NCBI RefSeq assembly: GCF_009932725.1
Contig: NZ_BLJU01000019.1
Location: forward strand, 47,404 to 111,403
Length of the DNA: 64,000 bases
Direction: 5' to 3'
Source of the DNA: Pseudomonas yangonensis
GTDB lineage: Bacteria; Pseudomonadota; Gammaproteobacteria; Pseudomonadales; Pseudomonadaceae
The notes below the pieces were generated by a model. The model saw nothing but the letters and a program-made list of their open reading frames with translations. It did not search any database and was not told the origin of the DNA. This document shows, piece by piece, positions 43,864 to 53,081 of the stretch. The translations under genes were made by a program, and so were the position numbers. How positions within the stretch are numbered: the first letter of the stretch is position 1; each line of letters begins with the position of its first letter.

Positions 43864-44129
43864 ACCCATCTGACGCCCGCTGCGCGACACCTTATATCTA
43901 TTCGGGTGAGCTGCAGATCCGCCCCGAAGTGGATGCCGCGCTGGCTGCGCTGAAAGACAAACCCTATACCGCCATCCCCAGCTGGAAAAACGACGGAACC
44001 TGGGAGCTGTGGACGGTGGAAGGCGACGGCGAAACCGAACCCTGCATCATCAGCGGCCCATCGACCACTTACCCCAGCGAGGCCGATGCACTGGCCGCCG
44101 GTGCGGCCTGGCTATCCGGACAACGCTGA
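43860..44129 (+). CDS. Hypothetical protein, 89 residues
   Basis: The product (MNPSDARCATPYIYSGELQ) has no recognised domain. Its start overlaps the SLOG gene stop (ATGA). It is convergent with the AAA ATPase gene at 44136. Confidence 0.55.
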   Translation: MNPSDARCATPYIYSGELQIRPEVDAALAALKDKPYTAIPSWKNDGTWELWTVEGDGETEPCIISGPSTTYPSEADALAAGAAWLSGQR

Positions 44130-44135
44130 GCAACC

Positions 44136-45710
44136 TCAATTCCATCCCTCGCTAACAAAGCCAACACCACGGTGACTGATCTCGACCAGCGGCCTGATGT
44201 CTTGCACCTGGACGATTCCTCGGTCATCACGAGCTGCCGAACCCAAGGCCCGCTGCAGAACCAGACGCACACTGCGCGGTGGCAAGGCTTGCAGACGGGA
44301 CAGGACATCATCATCCAGTCGCTCGGCAAAGGCAGTGCCCCAGCTCGCTTCGTCGCGCAGACGGTTGTAAATTGACTGCGCAATGCTTCTGACCTGCTCC
44401 GGCTTGGGTGGTTGAATGTGCAACACCGTCAGCCGTGAGCGTAGCGGCCCCGGAATCGCCTCCAGCTCATTCGCGGTCGCCATCCAATTCACATGACTGG
44501 CGTCGATGGCAAAGTCGCGGATCGACAGGTCGATGAAATCTCGCGCACTGCGCGGTTCCAGCAAGGTATAGAGCGCGGCCAGCGGGTCGTATTGCGGTCG
44601 CCCGTTGCTGGCCTTATCCAGCTCATCGAGCACCACCACCGGGTTGGCCAGTGGCTGGTAGGCCAGCAGCTCAAAGAGCTGGCCTGGCTCGGAATTGCTC
44701 CAAAATGATTCGGAACCGGCGAGCGGCGAACTTGATTGCGTACTCGCCATGTCGAAGACCCGGAACGGTAGCACGAGCTGATCGGCAAGCCAGCGTGCCG
44801 CCTCGGTTTTGCCGATGCCCGCCGGGCCGACCAGCAACACGGCAGGCCAGGACACCCGGCCATCGCCCAGACTGGACAAGGCGAAGTGATCACGCATCAG
44901 CTCGGCCAGTTCATGGAAGTTTGGAAAGGCCTGCGCGAACTCATCCAGAAGGGCTTTCCAGTCCGGGGGCAGCAGGCCCAGTTGGCGGCTACCATGGCCC
45001 GCCCGCTTGATCCGCTCCGCCATCGCCTGTGCGCGCTTGAACTTGTCGTCGCCTTTCGGTCGGTGGCGATCCACGAACGTCTCCAGCCCGGCTTCATCGA
45101 GAAAGACGATGCTCGGCAAGGGCATTGATTTAGCGGTTTCTGTCGGCTGCTCCTGAACCTGTTCCGGTTTGGCTTCACTCGGGACGGGCTCATCTTCAAC
45201 CGCTATGGCGGCGCGTACATCTTCGGTCGTCACCTTGCCCAGATCGAGCACCACCTGCTGTACACCCTGTTCGACGATGAGCTGGCGGCTGCGGCGCACT
45301 TCTTCGGCAAACAATCCTTGGATGCCGTCGTGTTGCGGGCAGCGTTTCGGACGGATGCCGTCCCCGACAACCTGTACACCGCAAACGGGGCATTTTTGCA
45401 GCGAAAGGTGCTTGGTCTGGGCAATCAGATCGAACACGGCTGCTGCACGTTCGCTGTGGCGTCGCGGCGGCTGGTAATGAATGGCCAGGCGATCCCGGTT
45501 GCAACTCACCGACAGTGAGCCCTTGCGTGCGACCACTGTGGGCGGCAGCAGATATTCCACCTGGGCAAACAGATGTGCCACCACGGCCAAATGCCCCGGC
45601 GCGGGTTCGACGATTTGCCGGGCAAGCCAGGGGTGTCGCGCCTTGAGCGCAGCAATGGCGGCTTCGTATTCCCGCAGGCGCAACGGGCGGGCTTGCTTTG
45701 GTTTGCGCAT
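44136..45710 (-). CDS. AAA+ ATPase with zinc-ribbon, unknown role
   Basis: The 524-residue protein has a CxxC...C-type zinc ribbon (CPVCGVQ, CPQHD) near residues 118-140. A variable Glu/Pro-rich linker follows, then an AAA module with Walker A GPAGIGKTEA, Walker B VVVLDELDKAS and sensor TANELEA. The region ends in a lid domain (LPPRSVRLVLQRALG). It is divergent from an XRE-type gene at 45840, and operators lie between. This suggests a regulated ATPase, perhaps chaperone-like or Lon-like, without visible protease residues. Confidence 0.75.
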   Translation of the reverse strand: MRKPKQARPLRLREYEAAIAALKARHPWLARQIVEPAPGHLAVVAHLFAQVEYLLPPTVVARKGSLSVSCNRDRLAIHYQPPRRHSERAAAVFDLIAQTKHLSLQKCPVCGVQVVGDGIRPKRCPQHDGIQGLFAEEVRRSRQLIVEQGVQQVVLDLGKVTTEDVRAAIAVEDEPVPSEAKPEQVQEQPTETAKSMPLPSIVFLDEAGLETFVDRHRPKGDDKFKRAQAMAERIKRAGHGSRQLGLLPPDWKALLDEFAQAFPNFHELAELMRDHFALSSLGDGRVSWPAVLLVGPAGIGKTEAARWLADQLVLPFRVFDMASTQSSSPLAGSESFWSNSEPGQLFELLAYQPLANPVVVLDELDKASNGRPQYDPLAALYTLLEPRSARDFIDLSIRDFAIDASHVNWMATANELEAIPGPLRSRLTVLHIQPPKPEQVRSIAQSIYNRLRDEASWGTAFAERLDDDVLSRLQALPPRSVRLVLQRALGSAARDDRGIVQVQDIRPLVEISHRGVGFVSEGWN

Positions 45711-45741
45711 GATGGCCTCTCAGATTGCCTAACTATAATTT

Positions 45742-45818
45742 ACTATAAGTGCGATTTACGCGAATCGCCAAGCTCCGTACTCTCGTCTTGTCAGCCAATA
45801 AGTCTTATAGTGATTTAC
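45742..45818. promoter_or_regulatory. Divergent promoter region with paired repeats
   Basis: actataag (45742-45749) is inverted as cttatagt (45804-45811), and gatttac is repeated at 45753-45759 and 45812-45818. This lies between the AAA gene and the XRE gene and is likely their shared operator. Confidence 0.5.
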
Positions 45819-45839
45819 AGTGAATTTAGAGATCCCGAC

Positions 45840-46577
45840 ATGCCAACCCTTGCCAACGAACAATTGCCAGGCTTTGCCGCCGCCTTGATACGACTGCGCG
45901 GGGAAACGCTGGGGCGGATCGCTGAAGCCACCGGTATCCGCACTGCCAACCTCTCGGTCTGGCTACGTGGCAAAGAGCAGGTGATCTCCGCCAAACGACT
46001 AGTCGGCCTGTTGCACCACCTCGGTGTGGAAGGCGGGCGCCTGCGTAGCGACGTGTTGCACCAGTGGCAGGATCGTGGGGCACTGGATGACAGCAAGCTC
46101 GTGCTAGGCAAGCTGCTGGCCGACAAGCAGTCGGTGTGGTTGTTTCAGGATGAGCAGCCGGGGCTTATCAAGACCCGCTTTCTGTTGGCTGGCGATGTGC
46201 TGATCCGCATGGAGATCGAGCCGGGCGTCGATCAAGCCCTTGATTTGGCGACAGTCGTCAGGGTGGATCGTGTCATCAGCACCCCTACAGCATTGGCCGG
46301 GGTACCAATCGACTCGTTGGCATCTGCGCGCAACGTCCTCTTGGCCCTGGCGGAGCAGACCGCATCGGACGTGGGTGACGAAGAGCTGCTGGAAGGGCTG
46401 ATGTTCCGTCTGACCGAAACATTAGGCAGTAATGTCACTTCAGCGCAGGGCTGGCAACAACTGGAGCAGGCGCTGCGCTTTGCATTCAACGCAGGAGCCC
46501 AGCCTGGCGACATCGCCAAGCTGGTTGATAGCCATTTCCGCAGCGGCGGCAACGCGGACATGCCGCCAGCTCAGTAG
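45840..46577 (+). CDS. XRE-like regulator with unknown C-terminal domain, 245 residues
   Basis: The N-terminal part (TLGRIAEATGIRTANLSVWL) is a helix-turn-helix. The C-terminal region has no family I can name (LLADKQSVWLFQDEQPGL). Start at 45840 is chosen to begin with MPTLANEQLPGF. The array of 22-base-phased repeats begins about 80 bases downstream. It is a candidate protein for binding this array or the operator upstream. Confidence 0.65.
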   Translation: MPTLANEQLPGFAAALIRLRGETLGRIAEATGIRTANLSVWLRGKEQVISAKRLVGLLHHLGVEGGRLRSDVLHQWQDRGALDDSKLVLGKLLADKQSVWLFQDEQPGLIKTRFLLAGDVLIRMEIEPGVDQALDLATVVRVDRVISTPTALAGVPIDSLASARNVLLALAEQTASDVGDEELLEGLMFRLTETLGSNVTSAQGWQQLEQALRFAFNAGAQPGDIAKLVDSHFRSGGNADMPPAQ

Positions 46578-46653
46578 GCAAAAAAATACGCTGCTTCCAG
46601 CCTCTGGGCTTTCAAATCGAACTGCGCTGATCGCAATAACCGTTGGCTGGTCA

Positions 46654-46857
46654 CATGCCCCGTTACTCCCTATCTGGCACTACGTTGTTTCCAACAAGGC
46701 GCAACGTTCTTTCCAATGCTCTGTTGTTCGGGCACATGATCAGGCAGCGAAAAGCTAATTTCCGGCCACGTACATTCCAAAGTTGTACAACGTACATTCC
46801 AAATCCCTCGACTGTTATTGCTTATCTTGTGCCCAGGTTAGTGAGTAACGGGGCATG
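46654..46857. repeat. Long-range inverted repeat, 15 exact bases
   Basis: catgccccgttactc (46654-46668) is inverted exactly at 46843-46857, with further imperfect match inward to about 27 bases. It encloses the first half of the repeat array. No flanking target duplication is seen. Confidence 0.6.
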
Positions 46858-47050
46858 GGTCTTTGTGACCAGCAAAAATTATCTGTGCGATCAGATCGGG
46901 CTGCCGGCTAACTGTGCAAACAGTGTGGCGGCATGCTGGCAACAACGTGGCAACCTTGTGCGAACAATGTGTTGAATGGGTGGCAAGGATGGTGGCGACA
47001 ATGTGGTCACCCTATGGCGACAGTGTGTAGCCATGGTGGTGACAGTGCGG
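46660..47050 (+). repeat. Repeat array phased at about 22 bases, two motif classes
   Basis: Class A acgt(tg/tc/ac)tttccaa or acgtacattccaa begins at 46682, 46704, 46768 and 46790. Class B gtggcgacaatgtgg-like begins at 46914, 46936, 46958, 46992, 47014 and 47036. Within groups the starts are exactly 22 bases apart. The stretch of 46578-47186 has no gene. It lies upstream of the restriction operon and downstream of the XRE gene. It is iteron-like and could be a replication, partition or regulatory site. Confidence 0.65.
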
Positions 47051-47186
47051 CACTGCGCCCCTTGTTACCACATTCAACTCACAAGGGCAGTAGCCAAGAA
47101 CAATCTTGCTGCTTCCGCAGCATTCAAATGATAGACTCCAAACGACTTAAGACGACTTTCAACTGCAACCTTCGAGCGCCATCGAC

Positions 47187-47396
47187 ATGAGCACAGAACC
47201 GTGGGTTACCGCCGATCACGTCGCCCAGCACTTGGGCGTGGCCAAGGACACCGTGTACCGCTGGCGCGAGCGCAAGGGTCTGCCCGCACACCGCGTGGGG
47301 CGGCTGTGGAAGTTCCAGCTCTCCGAGGTGGATGAATGGGTGCGTGCAGGCGGCGCAGATGAAGATGTCGGTGAGCCGGGGAGTCGGCATACATGA
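47187..47396 (+). CDS. Excisionase/MerR-type HTH protein, first gene of restriction operon
   Basis: The 69-residue protein contains ADHVAQHLGVAKDTVYRWRE, an HTH of helix_turn_helix_17 (excisionase) type, then HRVGRLWKFQLSEVDEW. Such small proteins frequently precede type I restriction genes and may regulate them. The next gene, hsdR, starts 67 bases later. Confidence 0.78.
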   Translation: MSTEPWVTADHVAQHLGVAKDTVYRWRERKGLPAHRVGRLWKFQLSEVDEWVRAGGADEDVGEPGSRHT

Positions 47397-47463
47397 GCTC
47401 CATGGCATTCCCCCGCCAGAACAACGGCGGTAGCAAACCGTTTGGGTCTTTGAGGCAAGGTTC

Positions 47464-50442
47464 ATGACGACCACAGAACAACAAATCGAACTCGATCTGA
47501 TCGCCAAGCTCGGCGACCTCAAGTACACCTATCGCCCCGACATTCGCGACCGTGCCGCGCTCGAAGCCAACTTCCGAGCCAAGTTCGAGGCGCTGAACCG
47601 CGTGCACCTGACTGACAGCGAGTTTCAACGCTTGCTCGACGGCATTATCACACCCGATGTCTACGCCGCTGCCCAGCGGCTTCGCAACATCAACAGCTTC
47701 GAGCGCGACGATGGTACGCCGCTGAACTACACCTTGGTGAACATCCGGGACTGGTGCAAGAACGACTTTGAGGTCGTCAACCAGTTGCGCATGAACACTG
47801 ACAACAGCCATCACCGCTACGACGTGATGCTGCTCATCAACGGCGTACCGGTGGTGCAAATCGAGCTGAAGACCTTGGCGGTCAGCCCGCGCCGGGCCAT
47901 GCAGCAGATCGTTGATTACAAGACTGACCCCGGCAATGGGTATAGCAAGACACTGCTGTGCTTCCTGCAGCTCTTCATCGTCAGCAACCGCACTGACACT
48001 TGGTATTTCGCCAACAACAACGCACGGCACTTCAGCTTCAACGCAGATGAGCGCTTCTTGCCGGTTTACCAGTTTGCCAGCGAAGACAACAAGAAAATCA
48101 CGCTGCTCGATAGTTTTGCCGAGAAGTACCTGGCCAAGTGCACTCTAGGGCAAATGATCAGCCGCTACATGGTGCTGGTGGCCAGCGAGCAGAAACTGCT
48201 GATGATGCGGCCATACCAAATCTATGCCGTCAAAGCCATCGTGGAGTGCATCCACCAGAATTGCGGCAACGGCTACATCTGGCACACCACCGGCTCAGGC
48301 AAGACGCTGACTTCGTTCAAGGCGTCCACCCTGCTCAAAGACAATCCGGACATCGACAAGTGTCTGTTTGTGGTGGATCGCAAAGACCTGGATCGCCAGA
48401 CTCGCGAGGAATTCAACCGTTTTCAGGAAGGCTGCGTCGAAGAGAACACCAACACCGAGACACTGGTGCGCCGCCTACTGTCGGATGACTACGCCGATAA
48501 AGTCATCGTCACCACCATTCAGAAGCTGGGCCTGGCTCTGGATGGGGCCAACAAGCGCAACTACAAGGAGCGGCTAGAGCCATTACGCAACCAGCGCATG
48601 GTGTTTATCTTTGATGAATGCCACCGCTCACAATTTGGCGACAACCACAAAGCCATCAAGGAGTTCTTCCCCAACGCCCAGCTTTTTGGCTTTACCGGCA
48701 CACCCATCTTCGAGAAGAACGCCAGCTACCAGCAGATCGAAGGTCAGCAGGCCAGTTACCGCACGACCGACGACCTCTTCCAGCGTTGCCTGCATCAATA
48801 CACCATCACCCACGCCATCGAGGATCGCAACGTCCTGCGCTTTCACGTGGATTACTTCAAGCCCGAAGGCAAGAATCCTCCCAAGCCTGGTGAAGGTGTG
48901 GCCAAGCCCAAGGTCATTGAAACCATTCTCGCCAAGCACGATGCAGCGACCAATGGCCGCAAGTTCAACGCGGTGTTGGCAACGGCCAGCATCAACGATG
49001 CCATCGAGTATTTCGAAGTGTTCGCGGAGATTCAAAAACAAAAGACCGAGCAAGACCCTGAGTTCCGTCCGCTGAACATTGCCTGCGTATTCTCTCCACC
49101 TGCCGAGGGCAACAAGGACGTACAACAGATTCAGGAAGACCTGCCGCAAGAGAAAGAAGATAACCAGCAAGACCCCGAAGGCAAGAAGGCGGCGCTCACG
49201 CGCATCGTGACCGATTACAACGCGCGCTTTGGCACCAACCATCGCATCAGCGAGTTCGACCTGTACTACCAGGATGTGCAAAAGCGCATCAAGGATCAGC
49301 AGTATCCCAACAGCGATCTCCCCGCCGCGCAAAAGATCGACATCACCATCGTGGTGGACATGCTGCTCACCGGTTTCGACTCCAAGTACCTCAATACCCT
49401 ATACGTGGATAAGAACCTCAAGCATCACGGCTTGATCCAGGCGTTTTCGCGCACCAATCGCGTGCTGAACGACAGCAAGCCCTATGGCAACATCCTCGAC
49501 TTCCGTCAGCAGCAAAAGTCGGTCGAAGACGCGATAGCACTGTTTTCCGGCGAGAAGATCGACAACCCGCGTGAAATCTGGCTGGTGGAATCCGCAGCAG
49601 AAGTCATCCGCAAGTACGAAGCTGCCGTGGCGGGCATGTCGCGCTTCATGGCCGACAAAAACCTCGTGTGCGAACCCGAGGCGGTATACAACCTCAAGGG
49701 CGATACCGCCCGCATCGAGTTTGTCAACCGTTTCAAGGAAGTGCAGCGGTTGAAAACCCAGCTCGATCAGTACACTGATTTGGCACCCGAGCAGAAAGCG
49801 CACATTGACACCGTCCTGCCGCCCGACCAGTTGCAGAGTTTCCGCAGTACCTACCTGGAAACCGCCAAGCGTCTGAAAGAAATACAGAGCAAGGAAGGCG
49901 ATCAGGCTCCGCCAGAAGTGCAGCAGCTTGATTTCGAATTCGTGCTCTTCGCCTCAAGCGTGATCGACTACGACTACATCATGAGCCTCATCGCCAAGCT
50001 GACCCAGCAGAAGCCCGGCAAGCTCACCATGAACCGTGAGCAGCTCATCGGCCTGATCCAGTCCGATGCCAAGTTCATCGACGAGCGTGAGGACATTGCC
50101 GAGTACATCCGGGGCTTACCGGTCAACGAAGCATTGGATGAAAAGCAAATCCGCAGCGGATTCGACCGCTTCAAGGCAGAGAAAAAAACACGGGAACTCA
50201 CCGATCTCGCCAACCGCCACACACTGGACGCATCAGCGCTGCAAGCCTTTGTCGATGACATTTTGCGCCGCCGCATTTTCGATGGCGAACGCCTCTCCGA
50301 GTTGATGGCCCCGCTGGAACTTGGCTGGAAAGCCCGCACGCAGAAAGAGTTGGCCCTGATGGAAGAGCTGACACCACTGCTGCACAAGCTCGCCCAGGGT
50401 CGAGAGATTGCTGGTTTGGCTGCCTATGAGGAGGGGCGATGA
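47464..50442 (+). CDS. hsdR: Type I restriction endonuclease subunit R
   Basis: The 992-residue translocase-nuclease has an N-terminal PD-(D/E)xK domain (D120, then QIELK with E134 and K136). Helicase motifs include Walker A TTGSGKT (275-281) and DECH (384-387). It is close in pattern to EcoR124I-type subunits. Its stop overlaps the next gene as ATGA. It is listed first in the operon, unlike the usual M-S-R order. Confidence 0.93.
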   Translation: MTTTEQQIELDLIAKLGDLKYTYRPDIRDRAALEANFRAKFEALNRVHLTDSEFQRLLDGIITPDVYAAAQRLRNINSFERDDGTPLNYTLVNIRDWCKNDFEVVNQLRMNTDNSHHRYDVMLLINGVPVVQIELKTLAVSPRRAMQQIVDYKTDPGNGYSKTLLCFLQLFIVSNRTDTWYFANNNARHFSFNADERFLPVYQFASEDNKKITLLDSFAEKYLAKCTLGQMISRYMVLVASEQKLLMMRPYQIYAVKAIVECIHQNCGNGYIWHTTGSGKTLTSFKASTLLKDNPDIDKCLFVVDRKDLDRQTREEFNRFQEGCVEENTNTETLVRRLLSDDYADKVIVTTIQKLGLALDGANKRNYKERLEPLRNQRMVFIFDECHRSQFGDNHKAIKEFFPNAQLFGFTGTPIFEKNASYQQIEGQQASYRTTDDLFQRCLHQYTITHAIEDRNVLRFHVDYFKPEGKNPPKPGEGVAKPKVIETILAKHDAATNGRKFNAVLATASINDAIEYFEVFAEIQKQKTEQDPEFRPLNIACVFSPPAEGNKDVQQIQEDLPQEKEDNQQDPEGKKAALTRIVTDYNARFGTNHRISEFDLYYQDVQKRIKDQQYPNSDLPAAQKIDITIVVDMLLTGFDSKYLNTLYVDKNLKHHGLIQAFSRTNRVLNDSKPYGNILDFRQQQKSVEDAIALFSGEKIDNPREIWLVESAAEVIRKYEAAVAGMSRFMADKNLVCEPEAVYNLKGDTARIEFVNRFKEVQRLKTQLDQYTDLAPEQKAHIDTVLPPDQLQSFRSTYLETAKRLKEIQSKEGDQAPPEVQQLDFEFVLFASSVIDYDYIMSLIAKLTQQKPGKLTMNREQLIGLIQSDAKFIDEREDIAEYIRGLPVNEALDEKQIRSGFDRFKAEKKTRELTDLANRHTLDASALQAFVDDILRRRIFDGERLSELMAPLELGWKARTQKELALMEELTPLLHKLAQGREIAGLAAYEEGR

Positions 50443-53081
50443 TGGGAACCGTCTTTACACAGGGGGCGCAGTGGGTTCGTGCGGACTTCCATCTGCACAC
50501 CCGCGCAGATCGTGAGTTCAAGTACACAGGCGATGACAACTTCTACAACAGCAATTATGTGAACGCGCTGGAGAAAGCAGGTATCCAGCTGGGCGTCATC
50601 ACCAATCACAACAAGTTCGATTTTGAGGAGTTCAAAGCGCTGCGCAAGACAGCGCAGAAGAAGGATATTGCGCTGTTGCCCGGCGTCGAGCTGTCGGTCA
50701 ATGACGGGGCCAATGGCATCCACACCTTGGTTGTTTTTTCCGACGACTGGTTGGCCGATGGTCATGACCATATCAACCCCTTCCTGGGCGTTGCGTTTGA
50801 AGGAAAAATCCCTGCCCAGTACGAGCAGGAAAACGGGCGTTCCTCTCTGTCACTGTTGGAAACCATCAAGAAGCTGGAAAGCTATCACCGCGACTTTTTC
50901 CTTGTCTTTGCCCATGTCGAAGCACCGAGCGGACTGTGGGCCGAATTGGACGGGGGGCGTCTTGCCGAACTGGGCCAGAACGAATTCTTCCGCCGTCGCA
51001 CGTTGGGCTTCCAAAAGGTACGCACGTACAACAAGCTGCAAGAGAAAAGCAAACCCTGCCGGACTAAAACGCAGCAGCATCTAGGTGGCTGGTACCCCGC
51101 CGAACTGGAAGGCTGCGACGCCAAATGCATCGAAGAGATTGGTCAGGGCAAAGCCTGTTACCTCAAATTGGGTGAACTGTCCTTTGAGGCGGTCAAGTTT
51201 GCTCTGAGCGATTCTGCTTCGCGGGTCGCCACGGAGCCGCCCAAGCATCTCGCATCGCACATCCGCAGCATTCACTTTGATGGGGGCATCCTTGACGGGA
51301 AAACGCTGCATTTCTCGCCTGAACTGAACACGTTGATCGGCATCCGGGGCAGCGGCAAGTCTTCCATTCTGGAAGCAGTGCGCTACGCCCTCGATATTCC
51401 TCGCGGGGAGAAGGCGCAGGACACCAAGTACAAGGATGAACTGATCCGCCACACTCTGGGCAGCGGCGGCAAGGTGACGCTGACGGCCTGTGACGTATAC
51501 GGACAGGTATTCACCATCTCCCGCATTTTTCGCGAAGCGCCGAACGTCTATCTGGACGGCAAATTGCAGCCCGGTGTATCGATCCGGGAAACTGTGCTGC
51601 GCCGTCCGATCTACTTCGGGCAGAAAGACCTTTCCAGCACCGGCGAAGGTTTCGAGACCGATCTAGTGGAAAAGCTGGTGGGCGAAAAGCTCCGCACACT
51701 GCGAGACGAAATCGAAACCCAACGCCAGCATGTGCGTGATGCTGCGCAGCGCTGGCTCAAGCTCAGCAATACTGCCGAACTCAGGCGTGATTACCAGTCC
51801 CAGCTCACCGATGCCAACTTCCGACTGAAGAAATTTGAAGAGTACGGGGTTGCCGATAAGCTGCAAAAGCGCCTTGGCTTCCAGCAGGATGCCAGTGCAC
51901 TGGCACGCATGAAGGAGCGGGCAGACAGCTTCGTGCTCGCCTTGGGGCAATTGATCGCCGAGCACGAAGACGATCTGCGTAATGCCACGAGCTACGTCTC
52001 CAAGCAGAACCCCGATTTCTTCACGGCTTATTACGCCGAATTTGCCAATCTCGTTGCCAAAGTCGATCAGCTCAAGCAAATCGAGCAGGAGGCCCGCGCT
52101 GTTACCTCCCGGCTTCAATTCAAACAAGGCGAGTTCGATGCCGCGCGCCAGAGTCTTCAGGAAGAGTTTGCCCAGGTCGAACGTCAGCTGGCTCAGGAAC
52201 TCAAGCAGACCGGCATGACGGCCATCCAGCCGGATGACTTCCTGACCCAACAGCAGCGTAAAACCAAGGCGGAGCAAATGCTGGAGGCGCTCGCCAAGCA
52301 GGAAAGCCAGCAAAGCAGTATCCGCGACGCACTGTTTGCCGAGATCGACAAGCTCAACGGCCTGTGGCTGCGCGAGTTCAACGCCATCAAGGCCGAACTG
52401 GATCGGGTGAACGCTGGCCATACCGCCTTGCAGATCGAAGCCGACTTCAAAGGCGACAAGGAAGCCGCCATCGGCTTCATGCAGCAGCTCTTCAAGGGCA
52501 GCAACATCCGCGAAACCACCCTGCGCGCCGTGATGGAGGACTATGCCGATTTCGGCGGCCTGCTGCGTGATTTGCCAAACGCCTTGAAAAAAGCGGGCAG
52601 CACGCCGGAGGTGTTCGAAAAGACCTTTATGCAGAACCTGACGGAGTTCGTCACCTGGCAGGTGCCCAACCGTTTCGTCATTCGCTATCGCGGCAAGGAA
52701 CTCAAGCACCACTCGCTCGGGCAGCGTGCTTCCGCGTTGCTGCTATATGTGCTCAGCCAGCGCCAGAACGACGTGATCATCATTGACCAGCCGGAAGACG
52801 ATCTGGACAACCAGACCATCTACGACGACGTGATCAAGCTGCTGCGCGAGATGAAGCCTCACGCCCAATTCATCTTCGCTACCCACAACGCCAACTTTCC
52901 GGTGCTGGGTGATGCGGAGCAAGTGCATGCCTGCCGCTATCAGGATGAGCAAGTCACCGTACAAAGCGGCAGCATCGACGCTCGTCCGGTGCAGGACGCC
53001 ATCATCAACATCATGGAAGGAGGCCAGGAAGCCTTCAACCGACGCAAAGAGGTTTACAACCTATGGAAACCACAGAACTGA
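50439..53081 (+). CDS. PHP-domain plus SMC-like ATPase (TrlF-like)
   Basis: The 880-residue protein has an N-terminal PHP phosphoesterase domain (H18, H20, H57, E84, H95 and H159 as likely metal ligands). An ABC/SMC-type ATPase follows with Walker A GIRGSGKSS at 301-309 and a coiled-coil middle. A late Walker B VIIIDQPEDDLDNQ completes the site. PHP-plus-ATPase proteins of the TrlF type occur beside type I restriction genes. It probably cleaves nucleic acid or a nucleotide once the ATPase senses a signal. The start overlaps the hsdR stop. Confidence 0.85.
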   Translation: MMGTVFTQGAQWVRADFHLHTRADREFKYTGDDNFYNSNYVNALEKAGIQLGVITNHNKFDFEEFKALRKTAQKKDIALLPGVELSVNDGANGIHTLVVFSDDWLADGHDHINPFLGVAFEGKIPAQYEQENGRSSLSLLETIKKLESYHRDFFLVFAHVEAPSGLWAELDGGRLAELGQNEFFRRRTLGFQKVRTYNKLQEKSKPCRTKTQQHLGGWYPAELEGCDAKCIEEIGQGKACYLKLGELSFEAVKFALSDSASRVATEPPKHLASHIRSIHFDGGILDGKTLHFSPELNTLIGIRGSGKSSILEAVRYALDIPRGEKAQDTKYKDELIRHTLGSGGKVTLTACDVYGQVFTISRIFREAPNVYLDGKLQPGVSIRETVLRRPIYFGQKDLSSTGEGFETDLVEKLVGEKLRTLRDEIETQRQHVRDAAQRWLKLSNTAELRRDYQSQLTDANFRLKKFEEYGVADKLQKRLGFQQDASALARMKERADSFVLALGQLIAEHEDDLRNATSYVSKQNPDFFTAYYAEFANLVAKVDQLKQIEQEARAVTSRLQFKQGEFDAARQSLQEEFAQVERQLAQELKQTGMTAIQPDDFLTQQQRKTKAEQMLEALAKQESQQSSIRDALFAEIDKLNGLWLREFNAIKAELDRVNAGHTALQIEADFKGDKEAAIGFMQQLFKGSNIRETTLRAVMEDYADFGGLLRDLPNALKKAGSTPEVFEKTFMQNLTEFVTWQVPNRFVIRYRGKELKHHSLGQRASALLLYVLSQRQNDVIIIDQPEDDLDNQTIYDDVIKLLREMKPHAQFIFATHNANFPVLGDAEQVHACRYQDEQVTVQSGSIDARPVQDAIINIMEGGQEAFNRRKEVYNLWKPQN

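Noticed and set aside
46654..46857. MITE-type element
   Set aside because: The inverted ends are good, but no target duplication is visible and the interior is part of a phased array, so I list it only as an inverted repeat.
46914..47050. Possible CRISPR array
   Set aside because: The units are short (about 15 bases), degenerate, and spaced by 7 bases without unique spacers. No cas genes are near.
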